Positions 30,399 through 38,599 of a DNA stretch of 64,000 bases are shown here, in pieces. The notes beneath the pieces were generated by a model. It was given only the letters and a program-made list of their open reading frames with translations, was not told where the DNA came from and searched no databases. The stretch is from Microcella flavibacter (GTDB taxonomy: Bacteria > Actinomycetota > Actinomycetes > Actinomycetales > Microbacteriaceae). The stretch lies in contig NZ_CP051299.1 in assembly GCF_012530535.1 (NCBI RefSeq), positions 2,232,001-2,296,000 of the forward strand. The letters run 5' to 3'. The number at the start of each line of letters is the position of its first letter. Position 1 is the first letter of the stretch. A program made the translations under genes and the position numbers.

Positions 30399-31233
30399 AG
30401 TACACGAGCGCGGCGAGCGGCCCCTCGACGAAGGCCGCGCCGTGCCGCCCCATCTCGCCGTCGAGCGGGCGCGCAGCGGCGGGATCGGCGGCGGGGCCGA
30501 GCACCACCGCGTCGGGGCCGCCCTGGCGGTGCCACGTCACGGCGTCGGCCGAGCGGTGCACGGCCATGCCGCGCCACTCGTCGACGAGCATCCACCACCA
30601 GCCGCCGAGGGCGAAGACCGTCGGGCCCTCGTGCGGGCGCCCGCCGATGACCCGCCCGCCGTCGCGCCAGGTCTCGAGGTCGTCGCTCTCGGCCATCCAC
30701 GTCGTCGAGTCGTCGGCCTCGTTCTTGTACCAGAGGCGCCAGACGCCGTCGGGGCCGTGCGCGACGCAGGCGTCGATGACGCGGTCGCTCGCGAGCGGCA
30801 GCGGGCCGATGCGCGTCCAGCTGCGCAGATCGGGGCTGCGGTACTCGACGATCGACCGTGGATGCCCCTCCCACCGATCGGGAGCGCCGTCGATCACCGT
30901 GAGGAACATGCGGTAGCCGCCCGGCACGGCGATCACCTCGGGAGCCCAGTGCGTCTCCTCCCGGCCGGGCACCTGCTCGAGGCCCTCGAGCACGCCTTCG
31001 TACCGCCAGGCGTCGTCGGGTCGGGGGCCGCGGCGGGCGACGCCGATGCGGCTGCCGTGCACCCACTCGACGCCGGGGCCCTCGTGGCGGGCGCGGCGCT
31101 GCGTGTAGAGCATGACGAGCTCGCCCGTGGCGCGGTCGCGGATGAGGGTGGGGTCGCTCGCGCCGTCGTGCACGGGGTCGCGGAACAGCGGGGCGGGGGC
31201 TGGCTGGTCGCGCGCGCCGTCGGGCGCGCTCAT
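30385..31233 (-). CDS. Five-bladed beta-propeller glycosidase-like protein (GH43/GH117-type)
   Basis: The 282-residue protein has no signal peptide. Propeller features include PVHDGASDPTLIRDRATGEL (candidate Asp near 28), HWAPEVIAVPGGYRMFLTV, IVEYRSPDLRSWTRIG, RVIDACVAHGPDGVWRLWYK (candidate Asp) and HEGPTVFALGGWWWMLVDEW (candidate Glu). These three acids fit the clan pattern. The substrate is probably an arabinose- or galactose-containing oligosaccharide, from context only. The ATG overlaps the upstream Gfo/Idh gene (ATGA). Its 3' end overlaps the truncated GH35 frame by 14 bases. Confidence 0.8.
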   Translation of the reverse strand: MSAPDGARDQPAPAPLFRDPVHDGASDPTLIRDRATGELVMLYTQRRARHEGPGVEWVHGSRIGVARRGPRPDDAWRYEGVLEGLEQVPGREETHWAPEVIAVPGGYRMFLTVIDGAPDRWEGHPRSIVEYRSPDLRSWTRIGPLPLASDRVIDACVAHGPDGVWRLWYKNEADDSTTWMAESDDLETWRDGGRVIGGRPHEGPTVFALGGWWWMLVDEWRGMAVHRSADAVTWHRQGGPDAVVLGPAADPAAARPLDGEMGRHGAAFVEGPLAALVYFTEP

Positions 31234-32396
31234 CGCCCGGGGCGGCGCTCGACGACCGTGCTCTCGAGGCCGGCGCGGAACCGCGCGTCGGAGCGCAGCT
31301 CCTCGGCGGTGACGGCTCGGCCGTGCTCGGCGCTCGCGTAGATCGCCGTCACGAGCTCGAAGCTGCGGGCCGGATCGCTCGCCGTCGACGGCAGCGGCTC
31401 GCCCGCGAGCAGCGCGGCGTAGACCTCGCGCACGAGCGGGTCGTGGCCGCTGCGCTCCCCGGCGTCGGGCAGCGCCCAGCCCGCGGCCTCCTCGGCGCTC
31501 ACGTGCGGGGCCGGGGCGATGCGCCAGTTCTCGTGCCCGTGGCCGTAGAGGTGGTCGACCGTGATCGTCGCGCGCTTGGTGTCGATGCGGATCGAGCTCG
31601 TCTCGCGCGGCGCCACCGCGCTCGTCACGATGCTCGCCACGAGCCCTCCCTCGAAGGTCACGACCGCCGTCGACGAGTCCTCGGTGCCGGTCTCGCGGTC
31701 GAGCCGCCACAGCTGCGCCGTCACGCTCTGCCAGTCGCCGACCAGCCAGGCGAGCAGATCGATCTGGTGGATGCCGTGGCCGAGGGTCGGCCCGCCGCCC
31801 TCCGTCGCCCAGCTGCCGCGCCACGGCACGGCGAAGTACGCCGGGTCGCGGAACCACAGGGTGTGGCAGGTCGCGATGAGCGGTCGGCCGAGCGCCCCGC
31901 TGCGCAGCAGCTCGCGCACGCGGGCGGCGGCGGTTCCCGTGCGCTGCTGGAACACGACCGCGAGCTGCCGATCGGCCGCCCGCGCCGCGGCCGACATGCG
32001 GTCGAGCTCGTCGAGGCTCAGGGCGGGCGGCTTCTCGACCACCACGTGCACCCCGGCCTCGAGCGCGGCGACGGCCTGCTCGACGTGCACGCCGGGAGGG
32101 GTGCAGACGTGCAGCACATCGATGCCGGCGGCGAGCATCCCGTCGAGGTCGGCGAAGACCGCGGGGACCGGGGCAGGGGCAGAGGCGGCGGCCGTGGGGG
32201 CGGCTCCGGCGGGGGCGGAGGCGGCCGGCTCAGCGATGCGCTCGACGAAAGCGGCGGCGGCGGCCGGGTCGCGGTCGACGACCCCGACGAGCCGGCCGAG
32301 CCCGCTGCGCTCGATGGCGAGGGCGTGAGCGCCGGCGATGGCGCCCGTGCCGATGATGCCCGCGCGGAGGGTGCGGGGGTCGCGGAGGGAGGTCAT
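31230..32396 (-). CDS. Gfo/Idh/MocA-family oxidoreductase
   Basis: A 388-residue NAD(P)-dependent dehydrogenase acting on a sugar or sugar derivative. The N-terminal Rossmann motif is IIGTGAIAGAHALAIERSG (14-32). The family signature HVVVEKPPALSLDEL is near 137, and the C-terminal alpha/beta domain includes EGGGPTLGHGIHQIDLLAWL (split motif near 220) with the catalytic His. An Ala/Pro-rich insertion (about 58-80) is unusual. It precedes and overlaps the propeller gene. A LacI-type site lies 45 bases upstream. Confidence 0.92.
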   Translation of the reverse strand: MTSLRDPRTLRAGIIGTGAIAGAHALAIERSGLGRLVGVVDRDPAAAAAFVERIAEPAASAPAGAAPTAAASAPAPVPAVFADLDGMLAAGIDVLHVCTPPGVHVEQAVAALEAGVHVVVEKPPALSLDELDRMSAAARAADRQLAVVFQQRTGTAAARVRELLRSGALGRPLIATCHTLWFRDPAYFAVPWRGSWATEGGGPTLGHGIHQIDLLAWLVGDWQSVTAQLWRLDRETGTEDSSTAVVTFEGGLVASIVTSAVAPRETSSIRIDTKRATITVDHLYGHGHENWRIAPAPHVSAEEAAGWALPDAGERSGHDPLVREVYAALLAGEPLPSTASDPARSFELVTAIYASAEHGRAVTAEELRSDARFRAGLESTVVERRPGR

Positions 32397-32440
32397 GGGG
32401 CTCCGAGGGTTCGGGGCGCCGCACTGCGCGCCCGTGATCG

Positions 32441-32455
32441 TGGAAAGCGTTATCC
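32441..32455. promoter_or_regulatory. LacI-type operator upstream of the Gfo/Idh gene
   Basis: TGGAAAGCGTTATCC has the same core as the site before the GH42 gene. It is 45 bases from the Gfo/Idh start and about 190 bases from the divergent lacI start. Confidence 0.65.
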
Positions 32456-32536
32456 GACAGGGTACACGGGGTGCTCCGCGGCCCAGCGTACGGCCGGCGG
32501 GCGATCCGGGGTCGAGGGATGCGCGGCGCGACCCCG

Positions 32537-32578
32537 GGGCAATCGCTTACCCGCGCGGCGGCGCGCGCGCGTTAGAGT
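32537..32578 (+). promoter_or_regulatory. LacI-type operator and promoter of the lacI gene
   Basis: GGGCAATCGCTTACCC (32537-32552) reads GGGTAAGCGATTGCCC on the other strand and fits the local LacI-site pattern. A TAGAGT -10 candidate follows at 32573-32578, with TTACCC of the operator at the -35 position. The geometry suggests autorepression. Confidence 0.5.
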
Positions 32579-32642
32579 CGAGCGATCGCGCGGGTCAGGC
32601 CGGGCATCCATCGCCGCCACGGAGAAGAGAGGGGCACCCGTC

Positions 32643-33686
32643 GTGACCGACACCCTGCGCAGCAGCCCCGCGACGCTGCACGACGTGGCGCGCGAGGCCG
32701 GCGTCTCGCTCGCCACCGCCTCCCGCTCGCTCAACGGCAGCACCCGCAAGGTCAACGAGGACTACCGCGCCCGCGTGCTCGCCGCCGCCGAGCGCCTGGG
32801 CTACGTCGCCAACCTCTCGGCGCAGACCATCGCCAAGGGAACCTCGTCGACCCTCGCCCTGCTCGTCAGCGACATCGCCGACCCCTACTTCGCCGCCATC
32901 GCCGCGGGCGTGCTCAGCGGAGCCGAGCAGGCCGGCCTCATCACGACCATGGGCATCACGCAGCGCAGCGCCGAGCGCGAGCTCGACCTCGTCAAGACGC
33001 TGCGCGGGCAGCGGCCGCGCGTGCTCATCCTCACCGGATCCCGCTACGTCGACGCCGCCCTCGACGAGGCCCTCACCCGCGAGCTGCAGGCCTTCGAGTC
33101 GACCGGCGGCCGCGTCGTCATGGTCTCGCAGCGCTCGCTGCCCTTCGACACCGTGCAGACCGACAACTACGGCGGCGCGCGCGAGCTCGCCGAATCGCTC
33201 GTCGGCCAGGGCTACCGCTCGTTCGCCGCCCTCACCGGCGTCAGCTCGCTCATGACGGCGCGCGACCGCCTCGCCGGGTTCCGCGACGGACTCGCCGCGC
33301 ACGGCCTGAGCCTGCCCGACGAGCGCGTCGTCGAGACCGAGTTCACCCGCGCCGGCGGCTACGACGGCGCCGGTCAGCTGCTCGCCCGCGGCCTCGACGA
33401 CGCCGAACTGCTCTTCGCCGTCAACGACGTCATGGCCGTCGGCGCCATGTCGCGCCTGCGCGAGGAGGGCATCGACGTGCCCGGGTCGCTCGCCGTCGCC
33501 GGCTTCGACGACATCTCCACCGCGCGCGACGTCACCCCCGCGCTCAGCACCGTGCGCCTGCCGCTCGAGCAGGTCGGCGCCGCCGCCATCGAGCTCGCGC
33601 TCGCGGGCCCGCGCGGCGACGAGCCGACCCTCGTGACCCTCGGCGGCGAGGTCGTGCTGCGCGCGAGCACCCCGGCGCGCGGGTAG
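32643..33686 (+). CDS. LacI-family transcriptional regulator of the cell-wall sugar locus
   Basis: A 347-residue repressor with an N-terminal LacI HTH (TLHDVAREAGVSLATASRSL, about 11-30) and hinge helix (YRARVLAAAERLGYVAN). A periplasmic-binding-protein-like effector domain follows (LALLVSDIADPYFAAI near 68; VAGFDDISTARDVTPALSTV near 288). It is divergent from the Gfo/Idh-propeller operon. Similar palindromes occur before that operon, itself, the GH42 gene, the PL11 gene and the 38.6-kb operon, so it probably controls the whole locus. The effector is unknown. The GTG start is preceded by AGAAGAGAGG, a good ribosome binding site. Confidence 0.93.
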   Translation: MTDTLRSSPATLHDVAREAGVSLATASRSLNGSTRKVNEDYRARVLAAAERLGYVANLSAQTIAKGTSSTLALLVSDIADPYFAAIAAGVLSGAEQAGLITTMGITQRSAERELDLVKTLRGQRPRVLILTGSRYVDAALDEALTRELQAFESTGGRVVMVSQRSLPFDTVQTDNYGGARELAESLVGQGYRSFAALTGVSSLMTARDRLAGFRDGLAAHGLSLPDERVVETEFTRAGGYDGAGQLLARGLDDAELLFAVNDVMAVGAMSRLREEGIDVPGSLAVAGFDDISTARDVTPALSTVRLPLEQVGAAAIELALAGPRGDEPTLVTLGGEVVLRASTPARG

Positions 33687-33731
33687 GGGTCGCGCGGGCG
33701 CGGCCCGCCGCGTCGCGCGCTCACCGCCCGT

Positions 33732-33820
33732 GTGCGGCGACTCCTGCGTTCGTGCCGCGCCCCGCTGCTCGCGCCGCGCGGCGCCGCTCACGGCGGCCCG
33801 GGATGCAGGAGTTGCGGCAC
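33732..33820. repeat. 89-bp palindromic element, type I (unit 1)
   Basis: The left arm GTGCGGCGACTCCTGCGTTC and right arm GGATGCAGGAGTTGCGGCAC are imperfect complements. It lies exactly 160 bases before unit 2. Confidence 0.8.
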
Positions 33821-33891
33821 GCTCGCGCCGAGCATCCCCTCCGTCGCCCGCCGCCCGCGGCCAGCGCGCACCCGCGATGTCGAGCACGCGC

Positions 33892-33980
33892 GTGCCGCAA
33901 CTCCTGCGTTCGTGCCGCGCCCCGCTGCCTGCCCCGCGCGACCCCGCGAACCACGGCCCGGAATGCAGGAGTTGCGGCAC
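33892..33980. repeat. 89-bp palindromic element, type I (unit 2)
   Basis: GTGCCGCAACTCCTGCGTTC (33892-33911) pairs with GAATGCAGGAGTTGCGGCAC (33961-33980) with one mismatch in 20. It is the best-paired type I copy. Confidence 0.88.
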
Positions 33981-34053
33981 GCTCGCGCCGAGCATCCCCT
34001 CCGTCGCCCGTCGCCCGCGGCCCGTGCCCGCCGGCCGCCGCCCGCCGCCCGCC

Positions 34054-34137
34054 GCCCGCGATCAGGAGTCGAGCGCACGAGCACGGCGTGTTGCCGCACG
34101 ACACGGCGGCGGGATGCCCGGACTCCTGATCGCGGGC
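34054..34137. repeat. 84-bp palindromic element, type II, variant arms
   Basis: GCCCGCGATCAGGAGTC (34054-34070) and GACTCCTGATCGCGGGC (34121-34137) are a perfect 17-bp inverted repeat, with GATCAGGAG replacing AATGCAGGAG on both sides. The inner 50 bases (34079-34128) are identical at 47 positions to 38428-38477 in the copy at 38398. Confidence 0.88.
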
Positions 34138-34262
34138 ACTCCGAGACCGCGCATCCCGCACACCGACCGCCGGGCCGCACCGCACGGGTCGGCCGCCGCC
34201 CGCGCGCCGGAGGGCGCCCGGCCGGGTCTCCCCGACCGGACGCCCCGGTGTCGCGCGGGCGT

Positions 34263-37200
34263 CTACCGCACCCGCACCGTCAGCTCACGGCTGGAGGTGA
34301 CCCCGGCCGCGTTCTCGAACTCAGCCACGTAGACGTACGTGCCCGGCTCCCGGTCGGTCACCGACGTCGTCGCCCGCTGGGCGAGCGGCGTCTGCCCCAC
34401 GAGGGTCTGCTCGTCGATGACGACGCCGTTCTCGAGCAGCCGGTACTCGGTCGCGTTCGTGCCCCACCACAGGTTCGTGGTCAGGGTGTAGTCGCTGTCG
34501 CGGTCGCGCGAGTAGTCGCTCGACACCACGGGGGTGCCGGGCGCCGCGTCGCGCACCACGACGGTCACCGAGGTGGTGGCCGTCGTGCCGGCCGCGTTGA
34601 GCAGTTCGCCCGTGAAGACGTACCGGCCGTCGGGCAGCCCGCTGAAGCGGGTGCTCGCGACCTGCCCGTTCGGCGAGTCGGCGGTCAGCAGCTGGGTGTC
34701 GACGAGCACGCCGTCCTGGTAGAGCCGGTAGGCGGTGGCGTTCTCGCCCCACCACAGGTTCATCATGATGGCGAAGGTGCCGTCGCTGAGGCCGTACTCC
34801 CACCCGCTCGTCGACGTGAGCACGCCGCGCGCCGGGGCCGCCTCGGCTCCGGAGTCGGCGAACACGGTGATCGTCGACGAGACCTCGGTCGAGAGCCCGG
34901 CGTTGTTGACGGCGCGCACCGTGAGGGTGCGCTCCCCGACGAGGCCGTCGAGCGCGATCGACGCATCGGCCGCCACCCGCTCGCCGTCGAACTCCACGAC
35001 CAGCGAGCGGATGCCCGACTCGGGGTCGGCGGCGGTCACGGCCAGGTCGAGCGTCGCCGACTCGGCGAGCAGGGCATCCTGCACCCCCGCGATGTCGGGC
35101 GCCGAGGAGTCGGCGACCTCCTCGGGAGCGTTCGTGAACACGATCGGCGGCGCCGGCGGCATCTCCATGCCGTCCCCGATGAAGAAGCTCGGGTGCGGCG
35201 TCGAGTAGACGCGCGCCTCCGAGCTGTCCTCGCTGCGCCAGACGAGCTCCTCGCGCCAGTCGCCGAAGAGGTCGGCCTGCAGGATGGGCGTCGCCTTCGT
35301 GGTGTTGTTGGTGAAGGCCCCCTCCGCGCGCAGGATGACGTCCTCGCTCTGGGTCTCGACGTTCCACTTCGCGATCGTCGGCACGCCCGCGGCGATCGTC
35401 GCGTCGTAGTCGTTGTCGACGATCTCGCGCAGCGGGTCGCCGTCCCACCAGCCGACGAAGTTCGCCGCGGGGATGGCGGTGCCGATGACCGCACCGTCAG
35501 CCGCCACGAGCGTGCCGACGGGCGAGTCGAACGCGCCCGTGCCGCCGATGGCCCACGACTCGTTGCCCGGGAACCGGGCGTCGATGTCGGCGGTCGCCGC
35601 GCGACCGGTGTCGCGCGTCGCCGGGATCCCGAAGATGATCTCGCCGGTGCGCGCATCCCGCATGGTGGCACCCCGGTTGCCCGACTCGCCCATGCTCTCG
35701 TGCGCGGCGAAGACCTCGAGGCCGTCGCGCTCGGGCAGGTGGTCGCCCACGTGCAGCGCATCGCCGTGGCCGAGGCCCGTGCTGTAGAGCAGCGTGCCGT
35801 CGTCGTCGATCGTCGCCGAGCCGAAGACGATCTCGTCGAGACCGTCGCCGTCGACGTCCTGCACCGACAGGTTGTGGTTGCCCTGCCCGTACAGCGCCCC
35901 GTTGCCCGGGTCGTCGGAGTTCAGCACCCAGCGCTCGACGAGCCGGTCGTCGACCACGTCGTAGGCCGCGACCACCGCGCGCGTGTAGTACCCGCGGCTG
36001 AAGATCGCGCTCGGCGTCTCACCGTTCAGGTACGCCGTGCCCGCGAGGAAGCGGTCGATGCGGTTGCCGTAGGTGTCGCCCCACGAGCCGATATTGCCGC
36101 GGGCCGGCGTGTAGTCGATCGTGTCGAGCGCCGCACCCGTCTCGCCGTCGAACAGCGTGAGGAACTCGGGCCCGCTGAGGATGTACCCGCCGCTGTTGCG
36201 GTAGTCGGCGTTCGCATCGCCGATGACGACGCCCGTGCCGTCGACGGTGGCGTCCGCGGTCTTCATGATGACCTCGGCCTTGCCGTCGCCGTCGTAGTCG
36301 AAGACCTGGGGCATCGTGTAGTGCGCCCCGGCCCGGATGTTGCGGCCGAGGTCGATGCGCCACAGCTTCGTGCCGTCGAAGCGGTAGGCGTCGACGTAGA
36401 CGGGGCCGGTCGTGCCGCTCTGCGAGTTGTCGCGCGCGTTCGAGGGCTCCCACATCTGGATGAGCTCGTAGGTGCCGTCGCCGTCGACGTCGCCGACGCT
36501 CGCGTCGTTCGCGCGGTAGCTGTAGGCCTGGCCGCCGGGGGTGACGCCGTCGGCCGGGCGGTCGAGCGGGATGGAGAAGTACTCCTGCTCCCACACGCCG
36601 AACGGCTCGGTCGCCGTGACCTCGCGGTCGCCGACGACCTCGGTGACGAGGTACTGCGACTGCTCCGAGCCCTCGGCGTCGAGGATCGAGGTGGTCGCGG
36701 TGACGGGCGACTCGGTGATGCGCTCGCCGTCGCGGTAGACGTGGAAGGCGGTGGTCTCGGCGTCGTCGCCGAGCATCCGCCACGAGACCAGCACGCCGTC
36801 ATCGCTCGGAACCGCCGCGGGGGCGCGGTCGAGGTACTCGGTCTGGCGCTGCAGCACGGTGACGGCCTCGCTCGCGAGCACCTCCGAGACGGGGGATGCT
36901 CCGCCCGCGTTCACCGAGCGCACCCGGTAGAAGTAGGGGATCGTCGTGAGCACGTCCGTGTCGCGGTAGCTCGTGCCCTCGACCTCGGCGACGACGGCCC
37001 AGGGGCCCTCGGCGCTCGAGGCTCGCTCGACGATGGCGTAGGCCGGTTCGCCCTCGGCCTGCCAGCCGAGCTCGACGAGGTTCTTCTCGATGCTCGTCAC
37101 GGCGAGGCCGGTGGGGGCCGCGGGCGGTGCGAGCTCGGCGTCGACGTAGGAGACGACGAGCTCGTTCGAGGCGACCGACTCGCGGCCCGTGCCGTCGAGC

Positions 37201-37994
37201 GCGATCACCGCGTACCGGTACTGGCGGCCGAGGCGCGCGGAGGTGTCGGTGAACGTCGGCTCGGCGGTCTCGCTCAGCACGGTGGGGGCGGCGTCGCCCT
37301 CGCCGGTGCGCAGCACGCGGTAGCTCGCGCCGTCGACGGGGTTCCAGGCGAGCTCGGCTGTGGGCTGGGCCGCGGAGACGTCGAGATCGACGAGGCGCAG
37401 CTCGGCCGGCGCGAGCAGCGCGGGGATGACCGCGATGCCGTTGAAGCGAGAGGAGTTGCCGCCGATGACGACGTTCAGCTGCCCGTCGGTGACCGTGACC
37501 GGGCCGCGGTCGGCCTCGGTGACGAAGCCGGAGGCGGCGTTGCCCGTGCCGGCGTCGCGACCCTCGATGGTGAACCGGGTCTGGCTCGAGGCGATGAGGT
37601 CCCCGCTCCAGGTGGTGATGTCGTAGAGGCCGTTCGGAACGTCGACGACGAGCTCGAACGGAGCGCCCGAGATGATGAAGTCGCCGATCATGGCGCCGAG
37701 CTCGCCCGGGGCCGCGCCGCGGTTGCGGTCGTTGAGCCCGCCGGTCGCGACGAAGCCGAAACCGCGCTCGGGCGTGTAGGCCATGGTGCGGTCGAGGGCG
37801 GTGAAGCCGGCGGCGAGCGGTGCGCCGGCAGGGCCCGCATCGAGGCGGAGCCCTGCGAAGGGCTCCGCGGCGGCCGCGGGTGCGGCGACCGCGAGCGAGG
37901 AGGCGACGGCGGTCGCCGTGACGAGCGCCATCCACCTCCCGCGGGGCGTCGCGCCGGGAGCGCGAGGGGGTCGGGGGGATGACGCAGAGGCCAC
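34263..37994 (-). CDS. Secreted rhamnogalacturonan lyase (PL11) with fibronectin-III and C-terminal repeat domains
   Basis: The 1,243-residue protein cleaves the rhamnogalacturonan-I backbone of pectin outside the cell. A signal peptide (basic n-region, MALVTATAVASSLAVA core, cleavage near APAAAAEP) is followed by a jelly-roll domain (about 45-185). Two FnIII-like domains come next (about 190-395), then the PL11 eight-bladed propeller (about 420-930). The propeller has calcium-type loops DVDGDGTYELIQMW, DYDGDGKAEVIMK and DVDGDGLDEIVFG. An Ig-like domain (about 955-1040) and two C-terminal repeats with NLWWGENATAYRLY and NLWWGTNATEYRLL end it. The GTG start at 37994 has GAAGAAG 6-9 bases upstream; the ATG at 37931 is an alternative. 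Confidence 0.93.
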   Translation of the reverse strand: MASASSPRPPRAPGATPRGRWMALVTATAVASSLAVAAPAAAAEPFAGLRLDAGPAGAPLAAGFTALDRTMAYTPERGFGFVATGGLNDRNRGAAPGELGAMIGDFIISGAPFELVVDVPNGLYDITTWSGDLIASSQTRFTIEGRDAGTGNAASGFVTEADRGPVTVTDGQLNVVIGGNSSRFNGIAVIPALLAPAELRLVDLDVSAAQPTAELAWNPVDGASYRVLRTGEGDAAPTVLSETAEPTFTDTSARLGRQYRYAVIALDGTGRESVASNELVVSYVDAELAPPAAPTGLAVTSIEKNLVELGWQAEGEPAYAIVERASSAEGPWAVVAEVEGTSYRDTDVLTTIPYFYRVRSVNAGGASPVSEVLASEAVTVLQRQTEYLDRAPAAVPSDDGVLVSWRMLGDDAETTAFHVYRDGERITESPVTATTSILDAEGSEQSQYLVTEVVGDREVTATEPFGVWEQEYFSIPLDRPADGVTPGGQAYSYRANDASVGDVDGDGTYELIQMWEPSNARDNSQSGTTGPVYVDAYRFDGTKLWRIDLGRNIRAGAHYTMPQVFDYDGDGKAEVIMKTADATVDGTGVVIGDANADYRNSGGYILSGPEFLTLFDGETGAALDTIDYTPARGNIGSWGDTYGNRIDRFLAGTAYLNGETPSAIFSRGYYTRAVVAAYDVVDDRLVERWVLNSDDPGNGALYGQGNHNLSVQDVDGDGLDEIVFGSATIDDDGTLLYSTGLGHGDALHVGDHLPERDGLEVFAAHESMGESGNRGATMRDARTGEIIFGIPATRDTGRAATADIDARFPGNESWAIGGTGAFDSPVGTLVAADGAVIGTAIPAANFVGWWDGDPLREIVDNDYDATIAAGVPTIAKWNVETQSEDVILRAEGAFTNNTTKATPILQADLFGDWREELVWRSEDSSEARVYSTPHPSFFIGDGMEMPPAPPIVFTNAPEEVADSSAPDIAGVQDALLAESATLDLAVTAADPESGIRSLVVEFDGERVAADASIALDGLVGERTLTVRAVNNAGLSTEVSSTITVFADSGAEAAPARGVLTSTSGWEYGLSDGTFAIMMNLWWGENATAYRLYQDGVLVDTQLLTADSPNGQVASTRFSGLPDGRYVFTGELLNAAGTTATTSVTVVVRDAAPGTPVVSSDYSRDRDSDYTLTTNLWWGTNATEYRLLENGVVIDEQTLVGQTPLAQRATTSVTDREPGTYVYVAEFENAAGVTSSRELTVRVR

Positions 37995-38036
37995 GGGGTG
38001 TCTTCTTCGACAGCGGTGGCGAGGAACGTGGTGGGA

Positions 38037-38054
38037 TGGGAAAACGTATTCCCA
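38037..38054. promoter_or_regulatory. LacI-type operator before the rhamnogalacturonan lyase gene
   Basis: TGGGAAAACGTATTCCCA is a near-perfect 18-bp palindrome 43 bases upstream of the lyase start. It is the strongest match to the local LacI-site pattern. Confidence 0.75.
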
Positions 38055-38071
38055 AACGGGAACGCTCGTTA

Positions 38072-38084
38072 CCCCCCCCCCCCC
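38072..38084. repeat. Homopolymer of 13 C (13 G on the lyase coding strand)
   Basis: A run of 13 C lies 78-90 bases upstream of the lyase GTG and 18 bases beyond the operator. This is roughly where the promoter upstream elements would be. Such tracts vary in length by slippage. Confidence 0.85.
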
Positions 38085-38254
38085 GGACGGGAGGTCAAGG
38101 GGCGCCCCGCTCACCGCCGACTCTGCCGCGGCGGGTCGGGTGGACCCGGCACGACGGGCGGGACACCGTGCGGCCGACGAGGACCCGGCGGGACAGGCGG
38201 AGTCGGCGCGGCGAGGCCGAAGCGCTTCGGATACGCCCGCCATCCGCGCGACCC

Positions 38255-38347
38255 GTGCACTAACTCCTGCATTCGTGAGCTCAGCAGCACTGGCGCCCCC
38301 GAGCCGCTCCGGCTTGCCGGAGTTATTGCAGGAGTTGCCGCTCGCGC
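38255..38347. repeat. About 93-bp palindromic element, type I
   Basis: The left arm is GTGCACTAACTCCTGCATTC and the right arm contains TTGCAGGAGTTGCCGCTCGC; the shared core is AACTCCTGCA. An inner CCGGCTTGCCGG-like hairpin (about 38309-38321) is also visible. It is followed after 50 bases by a type II copy. Confidence 0.7.
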
Positions 38348-38397
38348 CCGCCGACTCGAACGCAGGGCCGGCCCCGCCTGCCTGCCCCACTGGCCCG

Positions 38398-38491
38398 CCC
38401 GTGCCGAAATGCAGGAGTTCCGCGCTCGAGCACGGCGTGTCGCCGCACGACGGGGCGGCGGGATGCCCGGACTCCTGCATTCGTGCCCGCT
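38398..38491. repeat. About 94-bp palindromic element, type II
   Basis: The left arm contains CCGAAATGCAGGAGTTC and the right arm GGACTCCTGCATTCGTGCCC. The inner 50 bases (38428-38477) differ from the copy at 34079-34128 at only three positions, although the outer arms differ. Confidence 0.82.
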
Positions 38492-38552
38492 CGAGCCGGG
38501 CATCCCGCGCCGCCGCCCCCCTCCGCCCCGCACCGCCCCCGCCGATTCCCCG

Positions 38553-38599
38553 TTGCGCAGCCGCGGCCGGGTGTCCTACACTTTGGTAAACGCTTTCCC
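38553..38599 (+). promoter_or_regulatory. Promoter and LacI-type operator of the Gfo/Idh-DUF993-isomerase operon
   Basis: TTGCGC (38553-38558) and TACACT (38577-38582), 18 bases apart, form a good -35/-10 pair. TGGTAAACGCTTTCCC (38584-38599) lies at the expected transcription start, where a bound repressor would block initiation. Confidence 0.65.

Larger units (their letters stand above)
33687..34262. other. Intergenic region with three regularly spaced palindromic elements
   Basis: This 576-base stretch lies between convergent genes and holds no credible gene. Two type I elements and one type II element start at 33732, 33892 and 34054, spaced 160 and 162 bases apart. The first two repeat units share an identical 48-base string (33803-33850 and 33963-34010). 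A GC-rich segment (about 34205-34245) could form terminator hairpins for the convergent genes. Confidence 0.75.

Noticed and set aside
33732-34137. CRISPR-like array because of regular 160-162 bp spacing
   Set aside because: The repeats are about 89 bp palindromes with spacers that are also partly conserved. Only two or three units occur per locus, and no cas gene is present.
33732-37982. Very long open frame on the plus strand opposite the rhamnogalacturonan lyase gene
   Set aside because: In DNA this GC-rich, stop codons are rare on the antisense strand. The translation is compositionally skewed, has no family motif and crosses the repeat array, while the minus strand has clear lyase domains.
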